Assembly (NCBI GenBank): GCA_037367405.1
Contig: JAZKJV010000600.1
Span: forward strand, 124,001-188,000
Source of the DNA: Ottelia alismoides
Lineage: Eukaryota; Streptophyta; Magnoliopsida; Alismatales; Hydrocharitaceae
DNA length: 64,000 nucleotides
Reading direction: 5' to 3'
The translations under genes and the position numbers were made by a program. Positions 18,472-31,021 of the stretch are shown one piece after another; position 1 is the first letter of the stretch, and each line of letters starts with the position of its first letter. Under the pieces are notes generated by a model. The model was not told where the DNA came from, ran no database searches, and saw only the letters and a list, made by a program, of their open reading frames with translations.

Positions 18472-20036
18472 CTAGAAAATAAGGAAAAAAGGGCTCACCA
18501 TACCTAAGGAGATCAGGATTAGAGCTCGAGGCGGAGAAGGCGGCAGAGCTTGGATCAACTCGATTCTGGTACGATTTGACTCACGGAACCATTGGAAATA
18601 TTCATGTTTTCACCAGAAGAGTCGATCGTGATTAGGGTTAGGGTTTGAATGGGTGGAAGAGGATCAAATCCAAATGAGGTGTGATGGCTTATTTTTATAT
18701 AGGGGGGCCTTTGACCGATGTCTACGATCGCTCCAACAATCCATCGATCGAGGAATTGATGTGGTGTGAAAGTTTGAGGATAGAGGGTCAAAAATCAAGA
18801 AGGAATCAAGGCGGAAAATGAAAGTCATATTGGAAAAATCGAGGAAGATAGATGAATAGGCCCTCTAGATATAGAATTGGGGAAGAGCGGGGAGTTGATC
18901 GGAGTTAACTTTGATTGTGTCCCCATTGGTCCACGTAGGACAAAAGAAGATAAAACAACCTGGAAATTAATTAAAAAATCAAATTAAAATAGTAAATGAT
19001 TTTATTAATTTTTAATCATAACATAAAAATATTTATTATTTTATGTATTATTTTATGATTTATTTTATTTATTTTTACAAGTTAATTTGTTATATGTTTA
19101 TTTTTACAAGTATAAATATAGGTATATTGACCTAAGTACGAGGTAACTAATTTTATGTTTTATTTTTTATTATTTTACGTACATAATTTATATATTCATA
19201 ACTTATTTAAATTTACATATATAACTTACTTAAATATACTTAAAAAATAGATGTGTTTATTATATAGGTATGTATATAGATTTCACCTATGTCATTGAGT
19301 ATAATAAAATAATTTAGTATATTTTTAATTGTTTTATTTTGTTATATCTATGTGCTTCTATCACATATATTATTTACAAAATTTTAAAATATGAAATAAT
19401 AATTATAAAAAATAAATAAATTGATTATTTATGAGAAACCTTACTTTTTCATTTTAACTGCAATTTTAATGAAACCGTATTCATTAAATATCTTATTAGA
19501 AGTTATATATAATTAAAGGTGATTTTGGTCAATTTTGATACAGTATGGAGAAGATACAAATCTGTGAAGTTGATAGTTTTGGTTTTTTCCTGAGTGTAGA
19601 AGGCACATTGTGCATTATATTATGTGAAATAAATTTTGTATTTTTCTATGTATTTTATCTACAACTTTTTATGTACAAAATTTTTTGATTTGAGTATAAA
19701 TAGTAAATAATAAAATAGGTACCAAATTGGACTTATCGAAGAGTAAGAATTAGGACTTTTATTGTATGTTGGCCCTTATTTCCCCCTCCTTTATTTCTTG
19801 TCGATCTAGTCATCATCACGCCTAGGTCTCGAGTTTTTGGGTCATTTAATAAATATGGTATTTTATTTCTTTTTCTTTTCTTTGTTCTTTTATTTTAACT
19901 ATAAATATAGTATTTTATAGAATATTTACACAGAAATAAGAGAGGTTATTTTATGCAAAATAATGATGTATATACATTTAACAAGGTTTTAAACATCAAA
20001 ATGAAAGAATAAAGGTGTTGAAGTGGAGATTTATCA
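18472..20036 (-). repeat. Old antisense LTR O1, right part
   Basis: Read on the minus strand, the right end is TGATAAATCTCC...TTTATTC, a decayed form of the family LTR start. Next comes a U3 block with CTCGAGACCTAGGC (about 19815-19840), shared with O2. Further on are ACGTGGACCAATGGGG with a TTAACTCCGATCAACTCCCC stretch (about 18890-18945), a TATA-like CTATATAAAA (about 18693-18702) and a donor-like CTTAG|GTATGG (18503/18504). It continues at 821 leftward across element A. It carries no gene. Confidence 0.65.
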
Positions 20037-20506
20037 GACACACAGAATAAAAAGATGCAAAAAAACTTCACTGACCTATATCTCTTCCATACTGACTCAG
20101 AATTGACCAAATCACCTTTATTGATCATAAAAGTTAATTATATGTTTAATGGAAGTAGTTTCATTTTATTTGGATTAAAATGTGAAAGTTGGATGTTGGC
20201 TCCCAATTGTACTGTATACATATATATAATATTCATTATATGCGTAATTTATGTTTTTATCTTCCTTATAATTTTAGTTAATTGTAAATGTTATTTGAAA
20301 AGTAATTAAATAATAAATATAAAATAAAATTATTAAAATATAAAAAAGTATTAAAATATAAAGGTGAACTATACATATATAATGCATATAAATATTTATC
20401 TAAATAAATAACTAAAATCAGAAAAATAGACTAAAAATATGAAATATATAATGAAATAAGTTATAAAATATGAAATATGTAAATATAATAATAAAATACA
20501 GAATAT
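20037..20506 (+). repeat. Fragment of an old sense LTR
   Basis: AT-rich, with no gene. Bases 20068-20220 resemble 20990-21125 inside O2 (for example 'AATGGAAGTAGTTTCATTTTATTTGGATTAAAATGTGAAAGTTGG') and, inverted, 19430-19580 of O1. It is therefore a U3 piece lacking its start, between O1 and O2. Confidence 0.5.
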
Positions 20507-22538
20507 TGATGAATATCCCTTTCATCACTTTTTTTATCATTTTGGCCTTAAAATCCTAGTATATGCATGTAAATACACTTAATTTGCATAAATTGACATT
20601 CACACTTTGTTGTATTAATACTTTATAAAATAATATTTTAATGCTAAAATTATTGAATAAATAAAATAAAAGAAAAGGAATAAAATATCAAAGATATTTT
20701 ATTACCCTAAACCTCGAGACCTAGGCATCTTCATGTATGGGTCGACAAAGATAAAGTAAGGGGAGGTAAGGGCCAATTATATAATAAAAATCCCTTTTAT
20801 TAATTCCCGAAATATTCGTTTTGGGGACCTATTTCATTTTCCTATTTTCATACCTCAAATTAAGAAACTTTGTACATGAAAATTGTAGATAATAATATAG
20901 AAAAATACAAAATTAACTTCAAACAAAAATAATATATAGTTTAAAAGTCATGCTCTACATAAAATTCCAAAATTCCAACTTCCCAGACCCATATCTCTCA
21001 AATAAGAACTCAAAATATATCAAAATCACTTGTAATTGTATAAAACTTTTAATAAGCTATTTAATGAAGGTGGTTTCATTTTTTAGAGTTAAGATGTGAA
21101 AGTTAGGTTTTGGACCCCTATTGTATAAAATACCCAATCAAAATATTCATTTTATGTATTCTTTATTATGTTTATAATTTTATAACTTTGTAAATATTAT
21201 TTATAATATATGTCATATTAAAACTAGAAAAAAATAAAGAAAACGTCAAGATAAAATATGTATATAAAATACAGAGATGAAGTGCCAATACCTATACCTA
21301 TATAATAAATATGCCTATTTATTTAAGTGTACACATTACTTCAGAAAAATATAATAAAAATATATTTAAGTATTTAAAATAAGTTATAATTATATAAAAT
21401 AATAAACTAAATTAATAAAAGTAAATTACAAATAAAAATAAAAGACATAAAATAAAGACAAATATACTTATACATTAACCCTAAAAAGTAACTTGTATTT
21501 ATATACCTCTAAAAAATAAATAAAATCATAATAAAATAATATGCAAAATAACAAACATTTTTTATTTTATAACTTAAAATTAATAAAATCATTTATTATT
21601 TTATATCAAATTTATAATTAATTTATGGTCAGGTTCTTCTAATTGGTCCACATGGACCAACCATATTCACCCACTCGTTGACCTCGGCCAACTCTTTGAC
21701 TGAGGCGCTAGGTGTTGTCAGACTTCGTGTGACCTTGAGTTCTCCCTTTTTCCCTGATCAATATGTTCATCAATTGGGTTTGATTCTCATGTCACCTTTT
21801 CACCTCATTCATCGATGATTCACGCCAGGATGTTTCCTCGGCCATTGGAACATTGAGCACGCAGTGTGCCTCGATCCTCCAATCCTTTCGTCCATCGTAT
21901 ACATAAACCTTCCATCGCATCCTTCCCATTTTTGAACCCCTTTTACCCCAACTTGGCTCCTCCTTAGTGGGCTCTGGATTAATATCACTGATAGAGATAT
22001 CTCCAGCACCTTGGTGGCATATTTAGGTAAGATTTAGGAGTGTTCCAACCTATCCCCAGCCACCCTCGACTATCGAGGTCATGCTTCATGGATTAGGTCA
22101 TTTGCCCTCGACTATCGAGGTCATGCTTCATGGATTCAGTCATTTGAGGAACCTTTCCTTCCCTTTTTAGCTTAGTTTTGATTGTAGGTTTCATTCCCTT
22201 TATTTTTGTTATCTTTCAATTGCGTATTTTAACCGTAATCTCCACCTTCTTAGTTTGCGGGAGCTGAGCTCCGGCGAACCATCCATTGTGTGCTCCACCT
22301 GTTATCCGACACACCAAACCACCCCCCCTTCCCCTATGCTTCTTGCGTGCCCACATCACTTTCGTACATCTAGATCCCTCACAGATCTGGTCAACTTCTC
22401 TCCCTCCGCCCTTCGCTGGAGAGTGTTGCCCATCCAACTCCTTCACACATTACCCTATCTGAAGCTCCCTAGAGCTAGATCTTTTGTTGAGACTAACTTC
22501 CTGCAGGACGAACTAGCAAGGAGGTCATCTTTAACCCT
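20507..22538 (+). repeat. Old sense LTR O2, 5' part, interrupted by element B
   Basis: It starts TGATGAATATCCCTTTCATCA. It has a U3 block CTCGAGACCTAGGC (about 20713), an ATTGGTCCACATGG box with a TTGACC...GCCAA pair (about 21640-21700), a TATACATAAA motif (about 21898) and a strong donor-like TTTAG|GTAAGA (22027). A 42-bp direct duplication carrying CCCTCGACTATCGAGG lies at 22063-22147. It breaks off at the start of B, and its remainder is not in the window. It carries no gene. Confidence 0.65.
22534..22538. repeat. Left target duplication of element B (ACCCT, one side only)
   Basis: The five bases before the B LTR. The right copy would lie outside the window, so this is inferred from the LTR start. 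Confidence 0.45.
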
Positions 22539-25500
22539 TGATGAATCCCAATTCATCACTCTTTATTCCTTTATGTTAGCTAGAAACTTGAGCAAAACAC
22601 CATGTAAATATGTGTAAATATCATAAATTACCAAAACACATGCATAGTGTAAATTTGCATAATTAGCATGTTTTTGTGCCAAAATAAAGGAATAAAGAAA
22701 CACAACAAAAATAGGCAAATATTTAGAATAAATATTGAGTGACCTAATCCCAAGGGAGGGCTCAGCATGGGCCTGACCGCAAAAGATCCCAAGTAGAGAG
22801 AGATAAGGTCATTCATACTTGTACATACCTCCATGTAAATAAATAAAAGTTATATTCCTCAAAATAAAAATTAAAAAGTGTTTCTTATGTTTTGTACATA
22901 TTTTGAAAATAAAACTAAAATAAAAATAAGAAAAACAAAACAAAAATAAAAACAAATAAAACCTCTATCATTAGTGTATAGACCATGTATATAAAATAAC
23001 ATACCTATCTATTTTCTTCTTGTAAATAATTAACTAAAATCCCATAAAATTATCCCTATATTGCAGATTTTATGTTGTAAATAGATAAAATAAAAATCAG
23101 GAAAATAAAAATAAAATAAAAAGAAAAATAATAAAAACCATTTTCCACCTTGTGCATATACCATGTACATATGTATATAACCCTATTTATTTACTCCATG
23201 TAAATACTACATAAGAATAAAATAAAAATACCTCATTATCCCAAATTTTATGTTGTAAATAAATAAAATATAAAATTGGAATAAATGTACAAAAATAAAC
23301 AATTAAAAATAAAAACCAAAATTACATATATGTATATACCTATATATAATAATATAATGTAAATACATTACATATTTTTCAAAAAAAATAAATAAAAATC
23401 ACTAAAAATAATTTGAAAAATAATAAACATTTTTCATGTTTTGGCTTTTTTGAAAAAAAAATCATTTAATAATTTCAATCGAATTTCCAAATATTTAATA
23501 ATTGGCAGATTCCGATTGGTCCACGGGGGATTGTTGACCCCCGGTCAACTCTCCCCCGCGGACCTCTTTCACGCGGATCCTGCATTCGACCCGATATCTC
23601 CGATTTTTCCTCGCTCGATCCGACCTCCGTTTATTCAAACCCCGGGCGCCATTTCACCCTTGATGATCCGAGACCCTCGCCCGGTGGTTAGCCTAGGGAT
23701 CCGTACGACCTCGCCCGACCCCTTCTTCCCGGACCCCTGGCACTATTTAGCTCCACCTCCGCCGCACTTTTCATGCCATCTTTAGCTATGCCCCTTCATC
23801 CCAGGACCTCCATCATCTCCCTTAGAGTGACAGCTATCGGAGCGTGGTGTCGAAAAGAGGAGGAGTGCCTCCATCCACTGATCCGACGACCTTCGTCATC
23901 GTGCGCTGCCGCGAGATGCGCCAAGCCTCGTAACCCGACAATTCCTTGAGGACAAGACCCCCAAAGCTTCCCCAGCTCATCCCTAGTCGACTTCAGCCAC
24001 TAGGTAACCCCGGTACTGTCTAGTTTAGGCTAATTTTCCATTACGCCCAAATCGCACTGCCGGCTTTGCCGGCCGATTCACGTCGATTCGATCATCCATT
24101 CTCTCATCCGACTCGACCACCACACTCATGAGACTCCTCTCCACCTTCTGCACCCACGCACTCAACTTGGTTTGCCCTGAAACCAAGAGTCGACCTCCCT
24201 CGCCGTCGCCTCGCCGGAGGTCTTCGCCGCGACTCACCCGCGCATCCACTTCACCCCTAACCGGGTCGAGGCACTTTGCCCTTGACCCAGCATGCTTTCT
24301 GTGTTGTTTTCCAGGTCAAAGGGACCTCATCTAGAGGTCCAAAGCTCGAGCACAGTAGCTCCGCCGCCACCTCGCCGCTGGGAGATTCTAGGACTTCTCA
24401 GCCTCATCGGAGACCAGCATCCTCTGCGGACAGCCACCAGGACCATTTTGCCCATCATAGCAGCACCTGAGGAGGGCCCATGCGCCCGTAGTGAGCCGGC
24501 GAAGTTCGCCGGAGCTGAGTTCTTAGAGGACCCTCGCTCACCGTGCGATCACCCCCTCCGCGCCAAATTAGATCATGTCCTTTCATCTGCGGAGCATCCT
24601 CAACCGTCGATCCATCCGAGGAGCTGATCTGGACCATCAACCCTGCTGAAGAGGCGTGCACAAACCACAGCCATCTGATCCTCCACATGGCACGGCCTCG
24701 ACCATCGATCCCTAATAAAGGAGTAATTTGCTCTTAGGCCCCTGCTCTTTTGTTTTTGCTATTTAGTCCTGTAGATATTAAGTTCAGTTGTTTTTATTTT
24801 GGATATTTTGCATTGTGGACCTCGATGTTTTCTTTATTTGCATTATAGTCCCTGTGTGTGTGAGCCACGTGCTTCATCACATGAGGATTTGGACAATTTG
24901 CATTTTCTATCTTGTATTTCCTAGATGTTAGTGATTGAATATTTATAAATAGGATTTACAGTTATACCCCTCTGTGCCTGCTTCACGTGTCGTGCGTGTG
25001 TATTTGTGGACTTTTTGCATAAGGAGCCCTGAACTTTTGATTTTTGTTACTGTTTAGCCTCCATAACTATTTTTCTTTGCATTTAGGTCCCTGTGTACTG
25101 CGTGCCTTGTTTTGATTGAATAAAATAAAAAATTAAATCCAAATTAGGTGAAATTTGGATACATTGCTCCTTCCAATGTGTAATAATTTCTCTAAATTTT
25201 TTATACATTTTTTATGTTTTTTATATTTTTAAAAATTCAAAAACGTTGATTTTTGCTAATGCCTGACTTAGAAAATCAAAGAAAAATATAAAAATGTCTT
25301 TAAAAATTCTAAAAAAATTAGGGATAGTTACTTTTAGTGTCTTTTAATTTTTGTCCAATTTTTATGCTTTTTGGATTTAAAAAATCCCTAAAAATTGAAA
25401 CACTCTGAAAACCTCATAAAAATTCTAAAAAATACTAGAAAAATCAACAAAATACAAACTCTTTTTCTGAATCTTAGTTGTTGTTTATACTTTTCATAAA

Positions 25501-26063
25501 AATTACCTCCAGACTTTTTATAGGTCCATTTTATATTTTTAATGGACCTTTCAAGTATGGCTGTATAGTGATCTCTTGTTTTCACCTTTCTTGATTTTTA
25601 GAAAATTATATAAAAATTAGAAAATTCTGAAAAATTAACCAAAAACATTAAAAAACCTAAATAACATAAAAATATTTTTGTTTGAATTTTTGGAGCGTTT
25701 TTGGTCTATTAAATAAATTGTTGTGTGTGCTTGTTTTTACCTTTTCTTATTTTTCCTCATAATTAAAAATCCCAAAAAATTAAAAACAATTAAAAATCCA
25801 CCAAAATATTTTCTCTTTATTTTATCTTCAATTTGACTGCTTCGTAGGCCGCAAGGTCAACTCGTGCCCCCTGAGTCCGACCCTGGTTGCTATACTAGGT
25901 TAATAAAAGTAGCGAGGATCGCTTCTTTGTTTTGATTGATTTATCCTTTGATTTGGTGGTTCCTTATCTTCTTGATCGACCGATTTCTGCTCGATCGGGG
26001 TCGCAATGACCCTTGTTTACCTTTACCTAGATTGATTGTGTGTTGACATTTTCGGCTCTATCA
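22539..26063 (+). repeat. 5' LTR of element B
   Basis: A 3525-bp LTR. The start TGATGAATCCCAATTCATCA still forms a perfect palindromic hairpin with a different loop. It has the conserved U3 block (about 22700-22800), an ATTGG box and TTGACC/GGTCAA pair (about 23514-23548), a putative intron 24004-24314 with the GGGTCGAGG hairpin, AATAAA near 24713, and the GGCC-GCAA-GGTC U5 hairpin at 25847-25858. It carries no gene. Confidence 0.85.
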
Positions 26064-26066
26064 GAA

Positions 26067-26084
26067 TGGCGCTGTTGCTAGGGA
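26067..26084 (+). promoter_or_regulatory. Decayed tRNA-Asp primer-binding site of B
   Basis: TGGCGCTGTTGCTAGGGA differs from the intact PBS by three transitions, all at CpG or CCG positions, as expected from methylcytosine deamination. Confidence 0.85.
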
Positions 26085-27216
26085 GCACGGCTTAGTAGTC
26101 GATTTCGATTTTTCCGCGGCTTTTCTTTTATGTGGCTTTTTGTAAATATTTTTGTAGATATATTTTCTCTGATTATATATTTTTTCTGGACTGACACTTT
26201 GGTTTCTCTTTCTTGCGAGAGCCCGAGGACCGAGGCGGCTTCTTCGGAAGCCAAAACAACCGTGGGAGTCAGAGGCGGCTTCCTTCTTCACGAAGCCGTA
26301 GGAGAGCACGAGGAGTAGAACCAAAGCTCGGGAGCCGCGGATTAGCCATGAAATAACCGTAGATTAGCCGTAGATTAGGTTTAGTTAGTTTCATTTTCTG
26401 CAAGATTATTAATTTGTAATAATACAGGGACCTGGACAGACACTTGGACACTTGATGGTTTTCGGGGTCTGTTTCGCTGAGCACCACCGAGTTTTTCGTG
26501 GTTTTTAAGGTTTTTGACCGTTTATTTACTGCTTACTTGATTTACGCAGTTTCCAGCCCTAGCTTAGAATTTTCATTGATTGTGACATAATTAATTAGGA
26601 TCCGAACACCTAATTATCTGCATGTGCCTATAGTTCGAATAATTGGATCTAATTAATTAATTCACAAGAAAAAGCTGGATTATTAAAGCTCTGGTCAATG
26701 TGCCTTGAGGAGTCACATACAGCGCATGCAGGATCTGTTGTGGCAGACACCGAGTGACTCCCACGATAGGACTCAGGACCTATGCTCGAGTACCCGGCTA
26801 CTGTTCTCTCGTGTAGAAATTGCTCAGGTAGGGACGGTTTTCCGCGTGCATCATATAGGTAGTTTATATTCAGTCTTTTATTTTATAGGCGGATCACCCT
26901 GCATGTAGACTGTTGGAGTCAGGTACGCATCTCTTACTCTGCATGCATTATTGATTTCTGCGCATCGACTTTTTCGCCTTCTCCCCCGGTTTTTGGACTA
27001 AAAATAATCAGGAGAACCGAAAAATTCGTTAGGCGTTATTTTTATCTGAAAAATACCTAAAAAAGAAAAAACTATAAAATTGATATTTCTAAACAAACTT
27101 GACCCCAAAAGACACTTCACCTAAAAATCTGTCTTGGGGAGAGCAACCCCCTCATTGTTTGGTTTGATTGCACGAGAGAGCGACCCGCACACTAGGCTAA
27201 AGCCACATCCGAACCC
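26085..27216 (+). other. Leader of element B
   Basis: There is no gene. It holds two small hairpins shared with C: GGCTTC-TTCG-GAAGCC at 26237-26252 (a UUCG-type tetraloop) and CGGCTTC...GAAGCCG at 26276-26298. The GGAGTCAC/GTGACTCC arms (about 26709-26761) are shared with A and E, and CTTGGGGAGAGCAACCCC (about 27135) is shared with all. The mix of C-like and A/E-like parts suggests a mosaic. Confidence 0.65.
27212..27216. repeat. Left target duplication of element C (AACCC, one side only)
   Basis: The five bases before the C LTR. The right copy lies outside the window. Confidence 0.45.
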
Positions 27217-28162
27217 TGATGAATACCCATTCATCACTCTTTATTCTTATATTTTAGCTACAAAAACCTTTGCAAATGCATGTATATTCATGTAAATACA
27301 AATAATTATCAAAAGCATGCATTGTATAAAGTTTAATAATTAGCATGTTTTTGTGTAAAAATAAAAGAATAAAGAGTAAAAAGAAAAAAGAGGGAAATAT
27401 TTAGAATAAATATTGAGCAACCTAATCCCAAGGGAGGGCTCAGCATGGGCCTGACCGCATAAAAGCCAAAGTAGAGTGAGATAGGGACTCATGTGTGTAA
27501 ATATATATGTAAATAGAATAAAAATATTTTCCTCCCAAAAAGAGACTAAAATTGGATTGTAAATATTTGTATATATTTATATAAAATCAAGATAAAAATA
27601 GAAATATTAAAAAGAAAACAAAAACATCACTCGTGTACATAGTCACCATGTGTATAGTCCATTCACCTTGCATTTATTTAGCCTTATAAATAAATAAAAT
27701 TAATTTCCAAAAAAAATCTTGTATATATTCTATCCTTTATGGTGTAAATAAATAAAATAAATTAAAACAAAAACAAAATAAAAAGAATAAAATTAAAATA
27801 AAAAATACTTTGTAAATATACCATGTATATATATGCACATATCTATTTATTTCACCTATGTATAAAAATAATAAAAATAAAATAAAAATATCTTTTTATT
27901 CCTTTTTTTATGATATAAATAAATAAAATATAAAATGGGAATAAAATTGTATAAAAATAACAAATTAAAAATCAAAATTAAAAAAACCCATATTGTATAT
28001 ATATCTATGTATAGTACTATATTGTAAATACCTTATTTTTATTTTGAAAAATTAATTAAAAATCACCAAAAAATAGAAAAAATTAAAACAAAAATATTTC
28101 ATGTTTTGACTTTTTAATAATTCTGCTATTTACTATTTATAATTGATTTTTCAATTCTTTTC

Positions 28163-28210
28163 CACGTGGCAGCTTCCCGTTGGTCCACGGGGATGTTGAC
28201 CTCTGGTCAA
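28163..28210 (+). promoter_or_regulatory. G-box and facing W-boxes of the C 5' LTR
   Basis: CACGTG, then a GTTGG box where A has ATTGG, then TTGACC-TCT-GGTCAA, in the same order as in A. The inverted CCAAT box is weakened by one change. Confidence 0.5.
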
Positions 28211-30087
28211 CTCCCTCCGCGGACCTCTTTCTCTAGCGGATCTCGCGCCTGACCCGACTTCTCCTCTTTTTCCGCGCTCGATCCGCTCGCCATCTCCCTA
28301 AACCCCGGGTCCATCTTAACTGTGGCAGATCCGGCACCATCGCCGGCGCATCCGCATCGAGATCCGCGCCTCGTGCAGCCCTACCCGATCACTCCTAGTC
28401 GGACCGGCACCCATACTTAAGCTGAGCTCCGCCACCCTACTTCTCATCTTTGGCTCATTCGCTCCACCCCTAGTGACCTCCAGTGCTTGAGTGAGAGTGA
28501 CAGCTCGCTCCAGGTGTTGTCACAGCGAGGAGAGGGCGTTCAGACCACTGATCCGGTGAGTCACCACCGTCGTGCTCCGCCCAGAGCAGGAGCTCGAGCC
28601 TCGGAGGTCGACGCTCCTCGAGGCGAGGACCCAGAGCATCCCCTGCTCAACCTCAGTCGATTCCTCCACCCAGGTAGACCCATTCCCCTTTCCTTTTCGC
28701 TAATTTCAGATTACCCCCAATTCGCTCCTCCGCCGAACACCTTCGATTCCGATCACGTCAGCCATCCCCTCAACCATTGGGCTACACCATAGCCTCCGCC
28801 TTCCTCCCACGCACGTTCTGCACCCTTCCATTCAACCCAGCTCGCACAGGAGCTGGGGTTCGAGCTCCTCCGTCCACCCCCTCACCGGAGCTCGCCCACA
28901 CTGACCCCCTGACCACCTTCACCACGCCTAACGGGGTCGAGGCAGTTTAACCTCGATCCGCGAGCTTTCTAGTCTACTTTGCAGGTTCATCCAAGCCTGT
29001 CTGAGGGCTGGGACCATTCGGTCCAGTAGCTCCACCTCCGCCGACCTCGCCGGAGCTCTCCAGGGCTGGGTTGGGTCATCGGAGGACACCACGCGACGCG
29101 GAAGCCTCCCACGCACCTTCTCCGATCTTCAGCAAGCTTCCAGGAGGACACTAGCGCTGCCACGAGCCCGGCGAAGTTCGCCGGTGCCCAGTTCGTCCAG
29201 CATCCTCCGTCGCCGTCCGATCGACCTTCAGCTCCAGTTCGCATCCCAGCCATCCATTCGAGGAGCAGCTCTGACCGTCCGATCATCTGAAGACTCGATC
29301 CGCACCGTTGGCTCAGCGAGGCTTAGCCACAGCGTCTTGTACCCGTTCGATCATCCACGTGGCTGAGCCTCCACCGTCCGATCAGAGCGGAAGCCCTTCG
29401 TTCACCCACGATGCGCCTCAGCCGTTAGATCTTCCACGTGGAAGCTTCCCAGCCGCTCGATCGCGCTGAGGGTTCTTTCGTTGTGCGTCGTGCCACATCG
29501 ACCGTCAGATCCAGCACGTGGCGCACATCCAGCCCTCGATATTTAATAAGGGGTAATTTGTTCTTAGGCCCCTCTGCTTTTCGCATTTATTAGTTAGTCC
29601 TGTAAATATTTTAGCAAGTTCATTTTATTCCGCATATTTTGCACTTAGGACCTCGTACTTTCTTTATTTGCATTTATACCCCTGTCTACGTGGACCATGT
29701 GCATCGTCACGTGAATTTCTTTGGTTTATTTGCATTGACGCCCTTATAGTTCTGGTTTGTTCTGAAATGAATGAAAATTTTTAGAAAATTGCATTTATAC
29801 CCCTGCGAGTTGTTTTTATACGTATGTGCGTGATATTTGTGGGTAAATTACAAATAAGTCCTCAGACTTTTGGTACCTGTTACCAAATAGCCCCAGAACT
29901 TTGTTTTTATTGCAAGTAGGTCCCTGAGTGCTCCAGATACGTGCTTCGCACGTGATTTCTTGGGATTTTTGCACCGGACCCCCCAGGACTCTCACTATTT
30001 GCGTTTAGGTCCCTGTGTACTATGCCCTTGTGTGTGATTTTAATAAAATAGCAAATCAACTCCAAATTTGATGACAATTGGACACGT

Positions 30088-30145
30088 GGCTCCTGCCATG
30101 ATGTAAAATTTTCTATGGCTCCTGCCATGATGTAAAATTTTCTAT
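30088..30145 (+). repeat. 29-bp tandem duplication in the C 5' LTR
   Basis: The unit beginning GGCTCCTGCCATGATG occurs twice back to back (30088-30116 and 30117-30145). The 3' LTR of C has one copy near 44109, so the duplication arose after insertion. Confidence 0.9.
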
Positions 30146-31003
30146 AAATTTTGGAGACATTTTAGACACTGTTTGATATTTTTAAAAATTCAAAAACATG
30201 TATTTTGTTTACTGACTGATTTAAAAAATCACAAAAAAATAGTAAAACTTATCTAAAAATTACAAAAAAATAGCTACTGTTTAATTTGTTGTGCTTGATT
30301 TTCTAGCCAATTTTGGCTATTTTTCATTATTTAAAACTCCGAAAAATTGAAAAACCCCTAAAAACTCATAAAAATTCTAATAAATAATCTAAAAATCCAA
30401 AAACAATAATTAAGGTGCCAAAATTTTCCTTATTTCTTTCTCTATACAGGAAAATTACCTTCACGCTTATTGGGGACTCTTAGATATTTTATCTAAGTCC
30501 CTTAAGCTCGGCTGGACAGTACCTCCTTTTTCTGACCTTGTTTCATTTTTAGAAAATCATATAAAAATCAGAAAAATCCCAAAAATTCATCAAAAACAGT
30601 AAAAAACATAAAATACACAAAAACATTTTTTCTGGAATTTTTGCTTGATTTTTGATATATTAAATAATTGCTTGAACTTGGTTATTTCCTTTGCTTCTTT
30701 ATTCTTCTTATTAATTAAAAATCCAAAAAAATATAAAAAGATTAAAAACCCACCAAAAATACTCTTTTCTTGTCTTTTCTCTTATTTATGACTACTTCGT
30801 AGGCTGCGAGGCCATTACGTGCTCCCTGAGTTCGACCATGGTCGCTATACCAGGTTAATAAAATAGCAAGACCGCTATCTTGTTTTGAGTTGATTTTATC
30901 TTTTATTGGTGGTCTCTTTTCTTGATTGACCACATATGGTGACTTGGGTCGCAACGACCATTTTATATACCTTTACCTGAGTCGCTTGGTGTGCTCATCA
31001 GAA

Positions 31004-31021
31004 TGGCGCCGTTGCCGGGGA
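31004..31021 (+). promoter_or_regulatory. tRNA-Asp primer-binding site of element C
   Basis: TGGCGCCGTTGCCGGGGA, identical to that of A and E, three bases after the LTR. Confidence 0.92.

Larger units (their letters stand above)
22539..27216 (+). mobile_element. Element B: 5' end of an older Athila-type element
   Basis: It has LTR, PBS and leader. It stops at 27216, where element C is inserted, before gag would begin. The rest of B must lie beyond the right edge, after C. The C-to-T and G-to-A changes in its PBS and the divergence of its LTR make it older than C. Confidence 0.8.
27217..31000 (+). repeat. 5' LTR of element C
   Basis: A 3784-bp LTR, TGATGAAT...CTCATCA. CACGTG is at 28163-28168 and TTGACC/GGTCAA at 28196-28210. 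The putative intron is 28674-28984. A 29-bp tandem duplication at 30088-30145 is absent from the 3' LTR. It carries no gene. Confidence 0.93.

Noticed and set aside
20055..20309. 84-codon + strand frame with hydrophobic end
   Set aside because: Lies in AT-rich LTR-derived sequence, has no domain, and the homologous O2 segment does not keep it open.
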